DNA from: Euwallacea fornicatus
Taxonomy: Eukaryota; Arthropoda; Insecta; Coleoptera; Curculionidae
Reading direction: 5' to 3'
Assembly: GCF_040115645.1 (NCBI RefSeq)
Contig: NC_089546.1
Location: 5,615,001-5,679,000 of the forward strand
DNA: 64,000 nt
The notes below the pieces were generated by a model. That model did not search any database, was not told the DNA's origin, and saw only the letters and a program-made list of their open reading frames with translations. Both the position numbers and the translations under genes were made by a program. This document shows positions 38,521-50,699 of this stretch, piece after piece (positions within the stretch are counted from its first letter, which is position 1; each line of letters opens with the position of its first letter).

Positions 38521-40017
38521 ACGTGGCGACTCATGGTTTCGTTTTGAGCCCTGGAATGATACTACTAGTCCATGCCATCAAAATAAATCTGGAATTAATA
38601 ATTTAAGAGAAAGATATGTAACAAATTACTTTTCGGTACAAAAAGGGCACCGTTGGCGATGATAAACCGCAAATGTGAAGGTAACAAAACACTTTTGTGG
38701 CAAATTATTTTAAGACAGAAAAATCAGGCGAAGCAAAACTTTTGTAGCTGTATACGGAAGTAAATCGATGCCTCAAACGCAATAATTCCACAGATCCTAG
38801 TTGTGCAGAAATGCTCAAAATGCTGATAAAATGTTCCTACATGCGAATACATCTTATTCAGTAGTGTTAATAATTTCGTACAATGTTTCTGGCATTGATC
38901 CCATAAAACTATTCCAAACGGAACGAGCCTTAAGCCCAACCTAAAAGTATCGATCACAGTCCAAACCCATCAGGCCGAGCGCTCAATATCATTTACGTAA
39001 ATCGGCCGTCATAAAGTCCGAACTGGAAACTTCTCCAGGTTATCTGCACATTCTGATAGGGCGACCCACAGGATCAGGCAAAAATCCCGGCAAACGTCGT
39101 CGACGCTACACCAGCGCGAAGTAGTCGGAAAGTTTTTGTTTTCCCCCATATTATTAGACCGGGCAAGAACTTTGTTCACGTGAAGGTTTCAATTATGTTG
39201 AGTCGAAGCTCACCAAGTTTAATAAAAGCGTGGCGTCCTGGAAGCTGCCAAGCTTTTTTCACGTCTTATTGATTTGTCTCAAGTAGAGATAATGTCCGTG
39301 TGGAATGTATTTTGCAGAACTTGGCCGGACTAAAACGACGTCGACCATCGATTTGTGGTGTCGCCACTCCTTTCCGCGACCCCCTTGAGGCGTCCTTGGT
39401 TCTGGCCCATCCAGAGAGGCTCTATTTGGGTCCCTGCTTGTATCAGTCGAAGAAATTTACGAAATCCTTCGAGAAATACGCAGATAGATCATATTGCCCT
39501 AAATTTTTTCTCGTTAAAGGAAACGTGCATCTAAGCCTGGATAGTTTCTCCGAATCCCAGGAATTTCGTCGTGTTTTTTTTTTTTTTAATGCAAATAAAC
39601 ATTTTTTTGCACTATAGTAATGCAAATTCAGTTATTCCATAGCGGCTTCAAGATGCCGATGCCTGGAATTTCGTCGTTAGCAGTGTTTGTCTTCGCTTAC
39701 TCGTAAGTGATGTAACGCGCAGATATTCAATCAAAATATTTATACCGCATTACGGCACTTAAGTGTAGACTATTAGCATAGTTACGTAACTAATGTAGTT
39801 TGTCCCACGTTTCTATCTGTTTGGCTTAAGAGACTAAGTCAATACATCATTTTTCGATAAGACAAAAACTTTAATGATGAATTACAGGCAATTTGAAAAA
39901 AAACTTTTGATGTGCAAAGAAGGGACTTTGAAACTCGGTGAACTGGATGGAACTGATTTAGCTGACTCTCATTATGAGTAAATTGCTCAAGGAAGAGATC
40001 GATAGCGGCAAAACATT
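38521..40017. other. unassigned sequence between transposons
   Basis: The segment 39000-39560 is more GC-rich than its surroundings and ends in a T15 tract at about 39570-39584. ORFs in it (for example 39300-39617 +) show no recognisable domain. It may derive from another element. Confidence 0.35.
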
Positions 40018-40019
40018 TA

Positions 40020-41971
40020 CGGGGTGCCAGTTTGAAAACTTTCGACCAATACAATTTCGAAACGAGATTAATTTTTTTTAAATCTCCGAAACGCGCCGAC
40101 TTTATTACCGAGAGGAAACAATTTTTATGTAGAATTCGCTGCGCCCCTTTCTGTTGCCACTACCCCGCAGAGCCATCCTCTCAAGTATCTTAATCCATAA
40201 AGGGGGTTAAATGCTACATCATTTTGAAGGGCTTTCTATTCTTTACATTCTGGTACTTCCTTTGCTACATTCGACTGTTGCGTTATCAAGTTGGGCGTGT
40301 TTGATCATCCTAAATTCATTTTCCCTATGAGTATTTTGTTAGCGACGAAACTAAGATTTTTGAAGTTCAAAAAGTGTCTTACGATTAGGAAATTGTTGTA
40401 ATAAATCAACTTACTAACTTATTGATTTTTTTCTTTGTCGAGACGACCAAGAAAAAAAGATGCAACTGAACAAGGCCCGAAGTTATTTTTGTTTATGGGG
40501 AGCTAAGAAAACGTGCGAGAAGAACAGTGGATTTTTTTAATACTAGAAGTTTTAATTCTAATATAAGTCACAGAGGCGTTTTAGACTTAATAAAAAATAT
40601 CTAAATTGGGTTTAACTACATACAAAAAAAGGGCTGTTCGGCGTGTTTCAGGTGAAACTTTTCCAATAAGGATTCTGAGAACCGTTGCAGAACCGAGCAA
40701 TTCACTGCGTAAGGTTGCAATTCGAACTGGAATGTCTCATGGAATTGTACGGAAAATACTGAAATTAAATAAATTTCATCCCTACAAAAGGACAATTTTA
40801 CAGGAATTTTGTAATGATAATTTTGCGAAATTATATCCAACAATAACCAAGTTTTTTTACCGACATTTGTCTCAGTGATGAGTGCACCTTTTCCCTTAAC
40901 AATGGGGTCAACAAACAGAACTGCGTATACTAGAGCGACGAAAGTGTCCACGTTTTTAGTGAAGTTTTTACACAGTGGCCAAAAGACAATCACATTCTGG
41001 TTGGTGTTCCCTGACATACGCCATAGGACCTTCGTTTATTGAGGGAAACCTAACCAGAAAGCGGCACTTAAACTTACTTGGAAACGTAATTTATCTACTA
41101 ATAACGACTCATTTGGAAGACCAACTTGGTTGAACCATCCTGCACGAAGACCAAATATATTTCCGGCAAGACGCAGTTCCACCGCATTGTTTTCGCCCAT
41201 GGTGCAAGATTGGTTGGATGACAGATTTCCCAACAAATGGATTGGTAGAACGCGACCGATAGAATGGCCTGCAAGATCGCCAAACTTATCACCGTTAGAT
41301 GATTTTTTTATGAGTGCGTAGAAAACAGGTTTTTTACAAAACCTAACTTAATAACATTGAGGATTTGGAAGGAAGAATTACAGAGGCGAGCTAGGCTATT
41401 CTGCCAGCAGCACTTTAAAGTGTCAGGAAAGAGTTTCAAAATAGGCTTTATTATTGTATGGATAATAATGGAGAACGTTTGAAGTATCTAATAAACTCAA
41501 AGGTGTTAAAAATAGGAATTCCAATTTTCAACGTTTTTTTATGCTCTAATAAGAAAAATTATTGTTTTAATAATTTAAAACGGCTATGCAGAAGCGTGTT
41601 ATAACAATTTTCTAATCATAAGATACGTTTGAAAAAACATCGTAGTTTCAATACTATTAAAACACTAATAGGAAAGAGGAATTTAGAAAAATCAGACGTC
41701 TAACTTGAGAATTCAACAGTGAAATGTGACAAATGAGGTGCCAAAATAAAGATAATGAAAAGCTTTTTAAAATGATGTACGACTTAATCATCTTCACTAT
41801 TTAAGATATTTGCGAGAGGAGCTTTGTGGGATAGAAGGTCGAACGAGGCGTGGTAAATTCTACATAAAAATTTATCTTCCCCAATAACAACATCTAGGCG
41901 TTCTGGCGATCTTTAAAAAACTATCCCTTTGCGAGAAAATAGTGATGGCAAGTTTTCAAAATGACACCCTG
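40020..41971 (+). mobile_element. 1.95 kb TIR transposon with broken DUF4817-family transposase
   Basis: The outer ends CGGGGTGCCAGTTTGAAAAC (40020) and, on the other strand, CAGGGTGTCATTTTGAAAAC (41971) are flanked by TA at 40018-40019 and 41972-41973. The inverted repeats are long, about 390 bp each (to ~40412 and from ~41580). Shared internal blocks include TTTTTATGTAGAATT, GCTACATCATTTTGA against GTACATCATTTTAA, and TTACGATTAGGAAATTGTT against TTATGATTAGAAAATTGTT. Between them a transposase on the + strand is in pieces: ISHRGVLDLI (~40565), MSHGIVRKILKLNKFHPYK (~40735), SDECTFSLNN (~40877), GKTQFH-like (~41160) and DDRFPNKWIGRTRPIEWPAR with SPNLSPLD (~41220-41300), then YYCMDNNGERFE (~41450). 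Multiple frameshifts and stops make it inactive. Confidence 0.85.
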
Positions 41972-41973
41972 TA

Positions 41974-42963
41974 GAGTTGTGACAATTGAAAGATACTTGA
42001 GAGATGCCTTTCAAAGATCGCAGAAGTTTTCACGAATTCGAAAAATTCTTATACCAACAACTTTGAGAAATGAGAGTTCAAATGAGGATCTTCTTCAGAA
42101 TTTCAAAGTTTCGACGCAATCTACGTGTAGCACTTTGTAAGTGGAGTAGGAGCTATGCATGAGACACAAACATGTACCTTTAGAGACCCAGCAAATATTG
42201 CTTGAAGGCATAATGGCACAAATCAATTCGCAAATTGGTCCGTAGACACATCAGACACATCTTATGTTCCATGTCTTAAGTTTCATGTATCATTGGTCTA
42301 CGAAAGGTCTTAAGTAGGCTGTCGCCCAACAGAGTTGCAAGTGACATAAGACATGCAACATGAGATATGTCTGATGGATCTCTGGTATGTGACTGGTCCT
42401 AGCAATATTTGCGTGCGTTATTCAAGAATAACGTTCCCAATGCGATACTTCGTGCCACATCCATTTAAATTCATTTGGTTTTGCATCATTACGTCTCTAA
42501 GTAGAATTTATTGCATATTTTCTGTAACATGTCTCATGTGTCTTTGGCGTGTGACCAGCATTTAAATTTGTGTTTAAAATTGAAAAGCTTTGAACTGACA
42601 AGTTTTCGCCAATTTACGAACTCTGGCATCCAAACAATATAGAAATTTGGAAATCTTTAAGAGGACACGCGAAACAACACGAGTGAATAAAGTTTTTTTT
42701 AAAGCGCATTTCATCAAATATTCCGATAAGTTGGAGGCGTAAGGAAAATTAAATTTCGTTGATTGCAGCGCCATCTATCAAATATAAAAAAAGTCTTCAA
42801 GATAAATTTTACGTATTCTTTTCCGTAGAATTCGAATTTGCAATAAAAAGTGAGAGATGATATTAAAGAATTCAAAGTTTACCCCCCCGCCCCAGGAGCT
42901 GCAGGGGCACTAATATTAGCATCAATATATTTCCCCCATGGAATAATTAAACTTTCAGAATAG
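41974..42963. other. repeat-like non-coding DNA
   Basis: Contains a cluster of imperfect inverted repeats built on CATGAGACATG-like words (listed separately at 42140-42548), and further right a GCGCCATCTAT motif (~42770) common at insect repeats. No gene was recognised. Confidence 0.4.
42140..42548. repeat. cluster of CATGAGACATG-type imperfect palindromes
   Basis: CACATCAGACACATCTTATG at about 42247 is complementary in order to CATGAGATATGTCTGATGG at about 42359. ATGAGACACAAACATGT (~42157) mirrors ACATGTCTCATGTGT (~42528). Nested arms of this sort suggest a small foldback element about 0.4 kb long. No target duplication was identified. Confidence 0.45.
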
Positions 42964-43533
42964 CTATTTTTTTTCGTAGAGAGCTCATTATTCGAGGTAT
43001 TACGAAGTTTCCTCCTAAATGTTACATCTTGTATACGAAATGATTTGTTATGGTTCATAGAAAGCTTAAAACTTTTGCATTGGAGGTACAGCAATAATCC
43101 CTTTAATCAAGTTGAAAAACTCATAGACGTCATCGGCCTAGAACTCCCTGACAATATCTTTAAAACCTGCAAAAGCTCGAAGGATAACTCCCCAAGCGAC
43201 GAAAATAAATCTGACATTACCTTAATTAAGATGTTAAATGCAATGGTGGAAAATCTTGTTCAAACTAACAAGATAATAAAAGAAGACTTATTAACATCAC
43301 GAAAACACGTAATTGGGCGAAGAAATGGAACAATAATTTTCGAGAAAAGCGAAAATGTACAGAGCTTTAAAAGGTTTATATCACTTTGATTCTTGGATAT
43401 TTTAGTGTAATATATAAAAATGTAGGAATGTCTATTTATTTATGAATTTTGATTAAAAAGAAATTAGTTTGTGCCACACTTACTTCATTATTAAATTTTA
43501 AGTAATAAAAACAATTCCTAAAAAAAAAAAAAA
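42964..43533 (+). pseudogene. candidate 5'-truncated retrocopy with poly(A) tail
   Basis: An open frame with no ATG at its upstream end runs from 42964 to a TGA at 43387-43389. It is about 141 codons, including LLWFIESLKLLHWRYSNN and KLIDVIGLELPDNIF. A short 3' UTR-like stretch follows, then AATAAA at 43504-43509, and 11 bases later a run of 14 A at 43520-43533. That is the layout of a reverse-transcribed mRNA 3' end. The A tract abuts a Tc1-like fragment directly. I do not recognise the protein. An acceptor-like TTTCAG at ~42953-42958 means a genuine terminal exon is still possible, in which case the A tract would be coincidence. No target-site duplication was found. Confidence 0.45.
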
Positions 43534-43534
43534 T

Positions 43535-43805
43535 TAATGACGTCTGTTTCCACCCCTGACATTAATGTGAACTTGGAGACGTTGCTGCATGCTTTGAACA
43601 AGGTTGGCTGTAAAATCTTAAGGAATATGCTATCATTATTCTGGACGACTAACAAACTCCTGGATGGTTCTCGGACGATTTATTCGAGATTTCGCACCTC
43701 TGGAAAGCGTATCTCAAGTGCCTTCTATAGGGTTCATGTCGGGCGACAAAGCAGGCCCATCTAAATAGTCGATTTTTTCACTACCCAGCTAGTCATTTAC
43801 TGTCA
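43535..43805 (-). mobile_element. Tc1-like transposase C-terminal fragment
   Basis: On the minus strand the frame reads GPALSPDMNPIEGT, then NRPRTIQEFVSRPE, DFTANLVQSMQQRLQVHINV and RGGNRRH-stop, the typical end of a Tc1-like DDE transposase, with a few stops. The nucleotide sequence is related to 36510-36680, the end of the split Tc1-like copy. Confidence 0.75.
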
Positions 43806-43918
43806 ATCACATTTCTGTGTTGTTTAGAACATTTTTGGTCTCTTGCAGTGTTTTCGTATCTGCGCCGGTTATCGAGAAAGTAACTATTTTCAGTAATTCG
43901 TCAGATAACGCCAAAATA

Positions 43919-44333
43919 CAGGGTGTAATAAACCATCGTTCAGGTATTACAGAGGGTGGCATTTCTCGATAAAATAAGAAAACTCTAACATACCCATGGT
44001 CAAAAACGCACTATTTTTAATATGCAAAGTTCGTTTTTTTTTTTTAATTTTTTGCAATTTTGTTTCGTATGTCTAAAGATAGCTTAACGAAATTTCGTTT
44101 CCTCATATTTTTTAAGAGCCTCTACAAGAAAACGTTAAAATCGTTGGTCTCCATATCCTGGCCACGTGCTATTTTCCGCTTTTTAATTTTTTTTAGAACA
44201 CCCTGTATGAATTCTGGCATCACATTTGGATTCTTTCTTGATTTCTTTGTCATGGGTATATCAGCATTTTCTTCTTATTTCACCGAGTACTACCGCCCCT
44301 TGAAACACTGGCGTGATGATCTGTTGCACCCTG
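43919..44333. mobile_element. 415 bp MITE with TA target duplication
   Basis: The left end CAGGGTGTAATAAACCATCG and the complement of the right end, CAGGGTGCAACAGATCATCA, continue as an inverted repeat for about 100 bp (GATAAAATAAGAAAA against GTGAAATAAGAAGAAAA, and ATACCCATGG against ATACCCATGA). TA is present at 43917-43918 and 44334-44335. No coding capacity is seen. A second CACCCTG|TA end inside it, at 44199-44207, hints at a nested or composite origin. Confidence 0.75.
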
Positions 44334-44489
44334 TACATTACGAGTAAGCATTTTTTTTTATTAGAGGTAATTCCCCGTATTTAAGAATTTCGAGAGTTTA
44401 TTTGCAACTACCTGTTAAAAATTAAAGCCGGGAGGACGCTAAATAATACCTTAAATAGTAATGATAATAACATTAACGAGGAAACTACT

Positions 44490-44673
44490 TTACGACAACT
44501 CTTGAAAATGACCTCTTTCAACCTTTACACGTGCGTCCTCTCTGCTTCTCATTGATGCCCGGACTCTTTCGAATACCCCCGGAGTATTTCTGACGGTTTC
44601 CGGTGCATTTAATATTCCATTTCGTAACTCATTAACGGCATTAAATTTTTATTCTATTAGTTTGAACACCCTG
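44490..44673 (-). mobile_element. internally deleted DUF4817-family element, C-terminal end plus TIR
   Basis: On the minus strand an end CAGGGTGTTCAAACTAATAG (tip at 44673, TA at 44674-44675) runs almost directly into transposase C-terminal coding: ELRNGILNAPETVRNTPGVF, ERVRASMRSREDAR and GHFQELS-stop. The whole middle of the gene is missing. The other end was not found. Confidence 0.65.
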
Positions 44674-44675
44674 TA

Positions 44676-47610
44676 AATAGGTAAAGAGGCGTTTGCGAAC
44701 CTATATTTATATAAACGGTTAGTCATCAAATAAACTAAGTGAATGTAAATTTCGTAAATTGAAAGTGGGAAGGTTTTACACATACCAATTACGAAACTCA
44801 TTGTAATTTGCCTAGCCTGTACCTACTTTAAAATTTGTGAATTAGGGTGGTTTATTGTTGAACATGTAATCTGAAATTGGAGAAAAGTTGCTAACAATTA
44901 GAATTAAAAACCACTTGAAAAGATGCGGCACTTAATCTATGACTCCATTTGCGCTTCTAACCCTGAATGCACCCTGGCGCGGAGGGTTGTTTTGGCGGAT
45001 CTGCGTTTAACTCTGAAATGTGTCCCCCTCAAGAACAACATCGACGCGTCGCGACAATTGCTGGTATTTTAATTCAAAATAAGCCGGGTGCGAAGCTTTC
45101 AATGGTACACTCTGTATTTCTTGAAGTGAAGAATGCTCCACATAAAAAGGCTGCATTCAAATCAAAGCCAAAATAGTAAGCGAATCACGATACCTAAGCC
45201 GCTTTGCAGCCTATATAAAAAAGCAGCAGTGGAATAAATAAATAATTCATAAACATTTACAAACTATTACCATCATCAATAGAGTCCACAACGGATTTAC
45301 GAGGGGCAAAACGACCAACAATCAGTACAGATATTGACTATCATATTGGTGGAAGTGGTGGAATTCTCGGTGGAACCTAACTACAAGAGCAATAGAGCAG
45401 ACGTGCATAAGTGGAATAAGAGTAGCTGCGAGGCCTAAAAAAACATTCAGTATGTAACAGACGCACTTGAGCAAGAATTAAGGGGAAGCCCAAGTCACCC
45501 GGGCGCCTGTCACCGGATCGGGGGTTTTTCTGGGAAAAATAATTTAAACATGAAAGTTGTAGCACGACAGCAAGCAAACCAATCAAAATAATTTTTTAAT
45601 ATATAGGGTGGGCCAATAAGACGCGGGGATAAAATCTGTACGTTTCTAACGGGCCGCTCTAACACGTACTTCGATTTCTCGTAGAATTCTGCATATTATG
45701 ACGTAATTGCTTTTCGCTCTTTTACGCTGTTTTCAAATTATGCAGGAAAGTGCTTAATTCCGAGAAAAGAAATTTGCAGATAAACTTGACAATAATTTAC
45801 GACTAATACTAAAAGATAAAAATAACGTATATGAGATTGTAATTGATAAGGGAATGTTTAATTATTCAACGGAGTAATAGGTACATCAATTACTTCGCAT
45901 AGAGTGAAATCTACTGATGTGGCATTTGAGAAAATGTTGGTTGATTCTCCCTCGATTCCACTTCTGAACCGCTCTATTTCCAAGTAACCTAGAATATGTT
46001 AAGAAAAATTAGAGCGTGAATAACACTAGAAAATGTGTAAGTTCAAAGTGGGGTGTTCCATTTGAAAAATCGAAGGCAAATCAACTTAAATTTTTGCAAG
46101 TTGACACGTGAGTTATGTGTTTTTCATCGATCCGGATGTTGATCCCTGGTTCTGTATCAAGTAAGAAATGAGGCACTTTGTCACGTTAAAAGACCGTCCC
46201 TATAAGCGAAACCGGCGAAAACCGAAAGGTTATTAAAAATTTTAGAACTTCCTCAAAATCGCCTGGCTTGCGGCAATTGAAAAACAACTTTAAATTTAAA
46301 CATTGTAATAGCCGAAAAGTCCATTTCAGAATTGTTTATTTGAGCAAATATGATTAAAGCCGGAGACTGAATTTAAGATGTTTTTCAAAATTAACATGTT
46401 ATCGCCAATTCAAGGACCGTTAAACCTTCGAAGCCCGAAGAAGTTGAGAGGTGCTCGAAGAGATTATTTTCAAAATGTATAGGAGTTTTGGCTAATTCAA
46501 GAGCTTACTATTAAATTTTGCTAATTAAACTTAAAATTGACGGAATATCTCGTCTTATCGATCTTTTCCATCCCCTTCTCGCTGAGGCCTGAGTCGAGTT
46601 GATATTCTCAAAACGGACTGATACAAGTTCGAAATACGATTGCCTAAAAACAGTAGAATATCTGAGCCAAATGCGAGCAAAATTGCTTTGGTATGTAAAG
46701 AGAAAATTCGCAGTTTACCCCTCGCGACGTACACACCCCATATTTCCCCGAAAAATTCGTTTCGCTGCCTACACCCCTCGCGCTTCATGACCCGATCGAC
46801 CCGGTTCGGGCCCGCTCCGTGTGGAAAACTTCTTTGGCGCACTCTCCTATGCCCTTATAGCGGACAGGGCTGACATGACGTTTACGAATCTACCAAGCTC
46901 GGTAGATTAAGTATAACTACCCTCTAAGGGCAACTGAAAGTGGAAAAATTCGGGTTTATGTATTATCTCTTGAAAGTAGATGTTTGAATGGAGTTTTTTG
47001 TGGTAATAATCTAGTAACTTTGTCAGATTACTTTCGACAATTTTTCATCTCCAGTCGGGATGTGATAGATATAATTTTTATGGTTCTTTAAAACGAAGTT
47101 TTGATTGCGTTTTTTGCGTTCAGATACTGAATGGCACTACAATGGTGATGGTTTAGTTAAAGCTCGTTTACATCAACTAATCTGAACTGATCTTGACATT
47201 AGGCATACTTGAAAACGGTTTTACTCAAGAGATAAATCCATTACAAAACCAACTCTTAATGAAAGGGCAATTTTGGACATTTGGTAGACACACTCACTAC
47301 TCCTTTCTTGTTTTCATCAAGAAAATTACTCGTTTTTCGGTGTCAATTGACGTCGCTTGTTAGATGCCGATCTACCTAAACCTAGTAGTTTTCCGTTGAA
47401 ATTTCAGTAGATCCCAGTCTAGGCAGCTCCGCGGCCCTGTTCGCAGACTGGCCAAAGAACACGGTCATTCGAAAAGTTGGTACATCGTGTTCGGTCGTCG
47501 TCGGTTCATATCTTTGGTGACCGATCGTCTCTCATCATCATCGTAACCAATATATACAGTGTCTCGAACTTGGGATAGCCACCTTGACCGGGTAGACCAC
47601 CCCCTGAGCG
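44676..47610. other. unassigned region leading to the signal-peptide exon
   Basis: No gene recognised up to 47610. A TA-flanked transposon-like end (AGGGTGGGCCAATAAGACGC) begins near 45606. The 46550-47610 stretch is more GC- and CpG-rich and probably contains the promoter and 5' UTR of the exon at 47611. Confidence 0.4.
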
Positions 47611-47712
47611 ATGAGGGTGCTCTTGTTGGTCGTCCTCCTAGGGCTGGTGGCGAGTCAGGTCGAGGGCAAACGCAAAAGGAAGTTCGAGGGGGATTTCGAA
47701 TTCGACGAAGAG
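47611..47712 (+). CDS. first coding exon of an unidentified secreted protein
   Basis: ATG at 47611 opens a 34-codon frame ending at a strong GAG|GTGAGT donor. It encodes a textbook signal peptide (MRVLLLVVLLGLVASQ) followed by VEGKRKRKFEGDFEFDEE, a basic then acidic stretch. The region just upstream is relatively GC-rich and lacks the AT bias of the surroundings, as expected of a promoter-proximal exon. The rest of the gene was not found downstream and may lie beyond the window, across a long transposon-filled intron. KRKRK could be a processing site. No family is claimed; a secreted matrix or proteoglycan-type protein is one possibility. Confidence 0.55.
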
Positions 47713-50640
47713 GTGAGTTTTGCTGATGGTCAGTTTATGTCCTGCGGGGATCAGTGCCGTACTGTTTTGTTTGGTTTTCCAATTGGAGATGGAAGAATGA
47801 TCAAAGAGAATGATCATGTAGGTAGAGAAAATGAGAGAAGAGAATGGAGAATTTTATGGGTGAAGTTGTGGTTTTACCATGAATAGTCTCTCTGCATATC
47901 GATTAGGGAGATTATGTCAGGGAGATCGTCAAAATTGTAGAAGAGCTGCGATGGTATCGATCTTTGACAAAATTTAGCTAAGTGCGTAGATCTTCTCAAG
48001 AAATGAGAATCTCCATTGATCCACAAACTAAAACAGTTTTGGAAGGAACTAACCAGAGTGGATGACTTAATACAAACCGTGTTTTATACCTCACCCTGAC
48101 CTTCAATAATTTACCTTTCGACCAGTCCACCAACAAAGAATAAGTTCGTGGTTTTGATGACCCGATTGTCTACCAGAAACGACTTGCATAACAACAAAGC
48201 TAGACGTTCATCTTATGATTATAAATTACCATTTTATCTATGAATTTTATGGTAATTCATATTGAAATCTGGACAAACAAAGCGACTGCTCATAACAAAT
48301 ATTCAGAAAAATGTGCCTGAGATTAATTGTTAGTTAATAACTTAATTTATGTTGGATTTTATTGGTATGATTGTTTGATCTCTGGTGCAATAAATTAATT
48401 TTTTTCCGGAATTCTGGTAAACAAGGCAAAGACGTAGGAACACGCGTTTTCATTCCAAGACTGAAATGGAATCGGTCAGTTCTCTGTGGGACTTAATTGG
48501 TTTGGCTTTGGTAAATATCATGACGGACTGAACAAGTGGACAGTTTCTAATATACGAAAATCTCCAACTTTTATACACAACCTTGGAATATCTCAAAATA
48601 TTTGCCAATATTTCGCATTTCCTTCATGTTTATTACATTTCCACATTATCGTTACACTTTCTGGAATTCCAATACATGCTCTCCATTTTTATCCAATTTC
48701 CACACAAAGCATGTTAAATTGAAATCAGATGCGTTTGGAATACGTTGTGATATGTCGGTTAATCAAAGATAAAATATTTCAATTTTTTTTTACGAGATCA
48801 CAGAGACGCGCATAGTTTTCTGCAGGTGGTGCAACCTCTAAATCTTTCCCTTAATTTACATGAATGGCAAGTTGGGAGGTTAGAGATCAGAGACGTCCTG
48901 AAAATCCGCTGAGATATTGACGAAGTGAATGTTTTCTTAAAATATACGATCTCCTCCGATGTAACTGGGAAGGTGAAATCGAAGGAGTACTGGACTGACG
49001 TAGAATATTTCATGCTACCCTGAATAACACAGAATTTTTAAATACAAAACCCATGGCGCTACTGGATATTTGTAACACTCAGTGTTTGCAAAACACTCTA
49101 ATAAAGCAGGAATTTTTAAATTCAAAATCGGCAGCAGCTTCTATTTTTATGCTAAAGTTACGAATGTTTTCAAGTGTATAGTTCTAAAATAGTGCAAATT
49201 TAGTAAAAATTACCCAAATAAAATTGATACGAACATTGGAGATTTTCAGTGGCGTCCAATTTTTTTTTGTAATATAATAATCGAACAATTACAGATTTTT
49301 AGATCCAAGTTCATAGACATGTCTTTTTATTTGATGATTACGTTCGAAATTGAATTTGAAATTAAATTGTTCTAAAATCAAGGAAAATTTGCAAAAAAAT
49401 ACTCTAAATGAAATCGGTACTGGCAGTTTTACAGTTCCGTTCAATTTTTCAATAAATATGTGTTATTAAAAAAATGATTTGGCGTATCACGTATATATTT
49501 GTTTACAAATTTGTGATAATTTAAATTTGATTCGTTTGAATATCAAGATAAAATTGAAAAAAAAAACTAAATTATACTGGGGACGCTATGGAACACCTGC
49601 AGTGACGTTCAATTTGCAACATTTCAAAAAATAAAGCATTTTGGTTTACAAAATTCCAGGCGTATCTATTGAAATATTAGTTAATTGAAGCAAAAATCAT
49701 TTCAATTTTTGGAATACTCCTTATAATCTAAAACTGATAGAAACTCTCGCGATTTTCTACAGGGTGAAACCTTGTGAATGTCTTCATTAATCAAATTAGT
49801 GAGCTACTTTAGCAAATTAAAATCAGAGGCTTAATGGATGTCTATTTAAGTTGGTTGTAACTTAATTACATGAAAATTCTTGAAAATAAAAAAATCGACA
49901 AAAACGTTCTCAAGAAAAATTATGAAAGATTCCTGTGAAATATAACTGGAAAATTCGGTTTTTGGAATGAGGTATCGATTTTGCCTAAATCAGAGGCGTG
50001 CAGGGATAATTTTTCCAGTTAATAAATTGGAACGAAGTTCTATCAATTGTCGGTAATGAATTTTGAATGAATTTTTAATTAAATTAAATCGATAAAATAA
50101 AATTAAATTGCGATACGGAATATGCAATGGTAATTTTTCGTTTAATATTATCTGTCAATTTAATAATTGAAACCTTTGTCAATATTGGTAAAAGAGACCA
50201 GAAGAATCAGATGCGGAGCCAGCGAATACACATCACCCTGTTTCAAGTAAGAGATATGGCATTTTTGACACTCTACTCGAGGAACTGTCAAATTTCCGAG
50301 AGATTTTAAACCAAAAATGTATAACTTACTTAACATGTGCGGTAAGGACACTTTCGCACGTGTTAGGTATAGTGCTTTTCCTATGAGGGCATGTGTGTGT
50401 TACCTTTTTTATATTCTATAAGTTTAATTAAATCTTAGCGTGCTGTAAAAAATAGCCGTAAGAATGTTTCATTATGCCATATGGTATTTTGATTTGGATG
50501 CCTCAAACGTTTTTACAGTGTATTGGTGTTATAGTGCTACTTTCACCTTATAGGGTAGGGGAACCTTGCAGTTGCCGAAAATTTTGTAGCACAAGCGTTT
50601 TGCAAAATGTGTCATTTAGCTCGTGTCCACGAGAGTGGTG
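47713..50640. other. unassigned region, possibly intronic
   Basis: AT-rich sequence downstream of the signal-peptide exon. No exon with recognisable homology and no complete transposon were seen. Confidence 0.4.
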
Positions 50641-50699
50641 AGTATTGATCGTTCAAAGTGAACCACCTGATATTTATCCCTCATTTCAAATGGTTCAAA

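Noticed and set aside
43537..43764. 75-codon + strand ORF
   Set aside because: Antisense of the Tc1-like C-terminal fragment.
45180..45420. Possible LTR and primer-binding site of a retrotransposon (repeated AATAAATAAATAA, then a TGGTGGAAGTGG word)
   Set aside because: No second LTR, gag or pol similarity was found; the motif alone is not enough.
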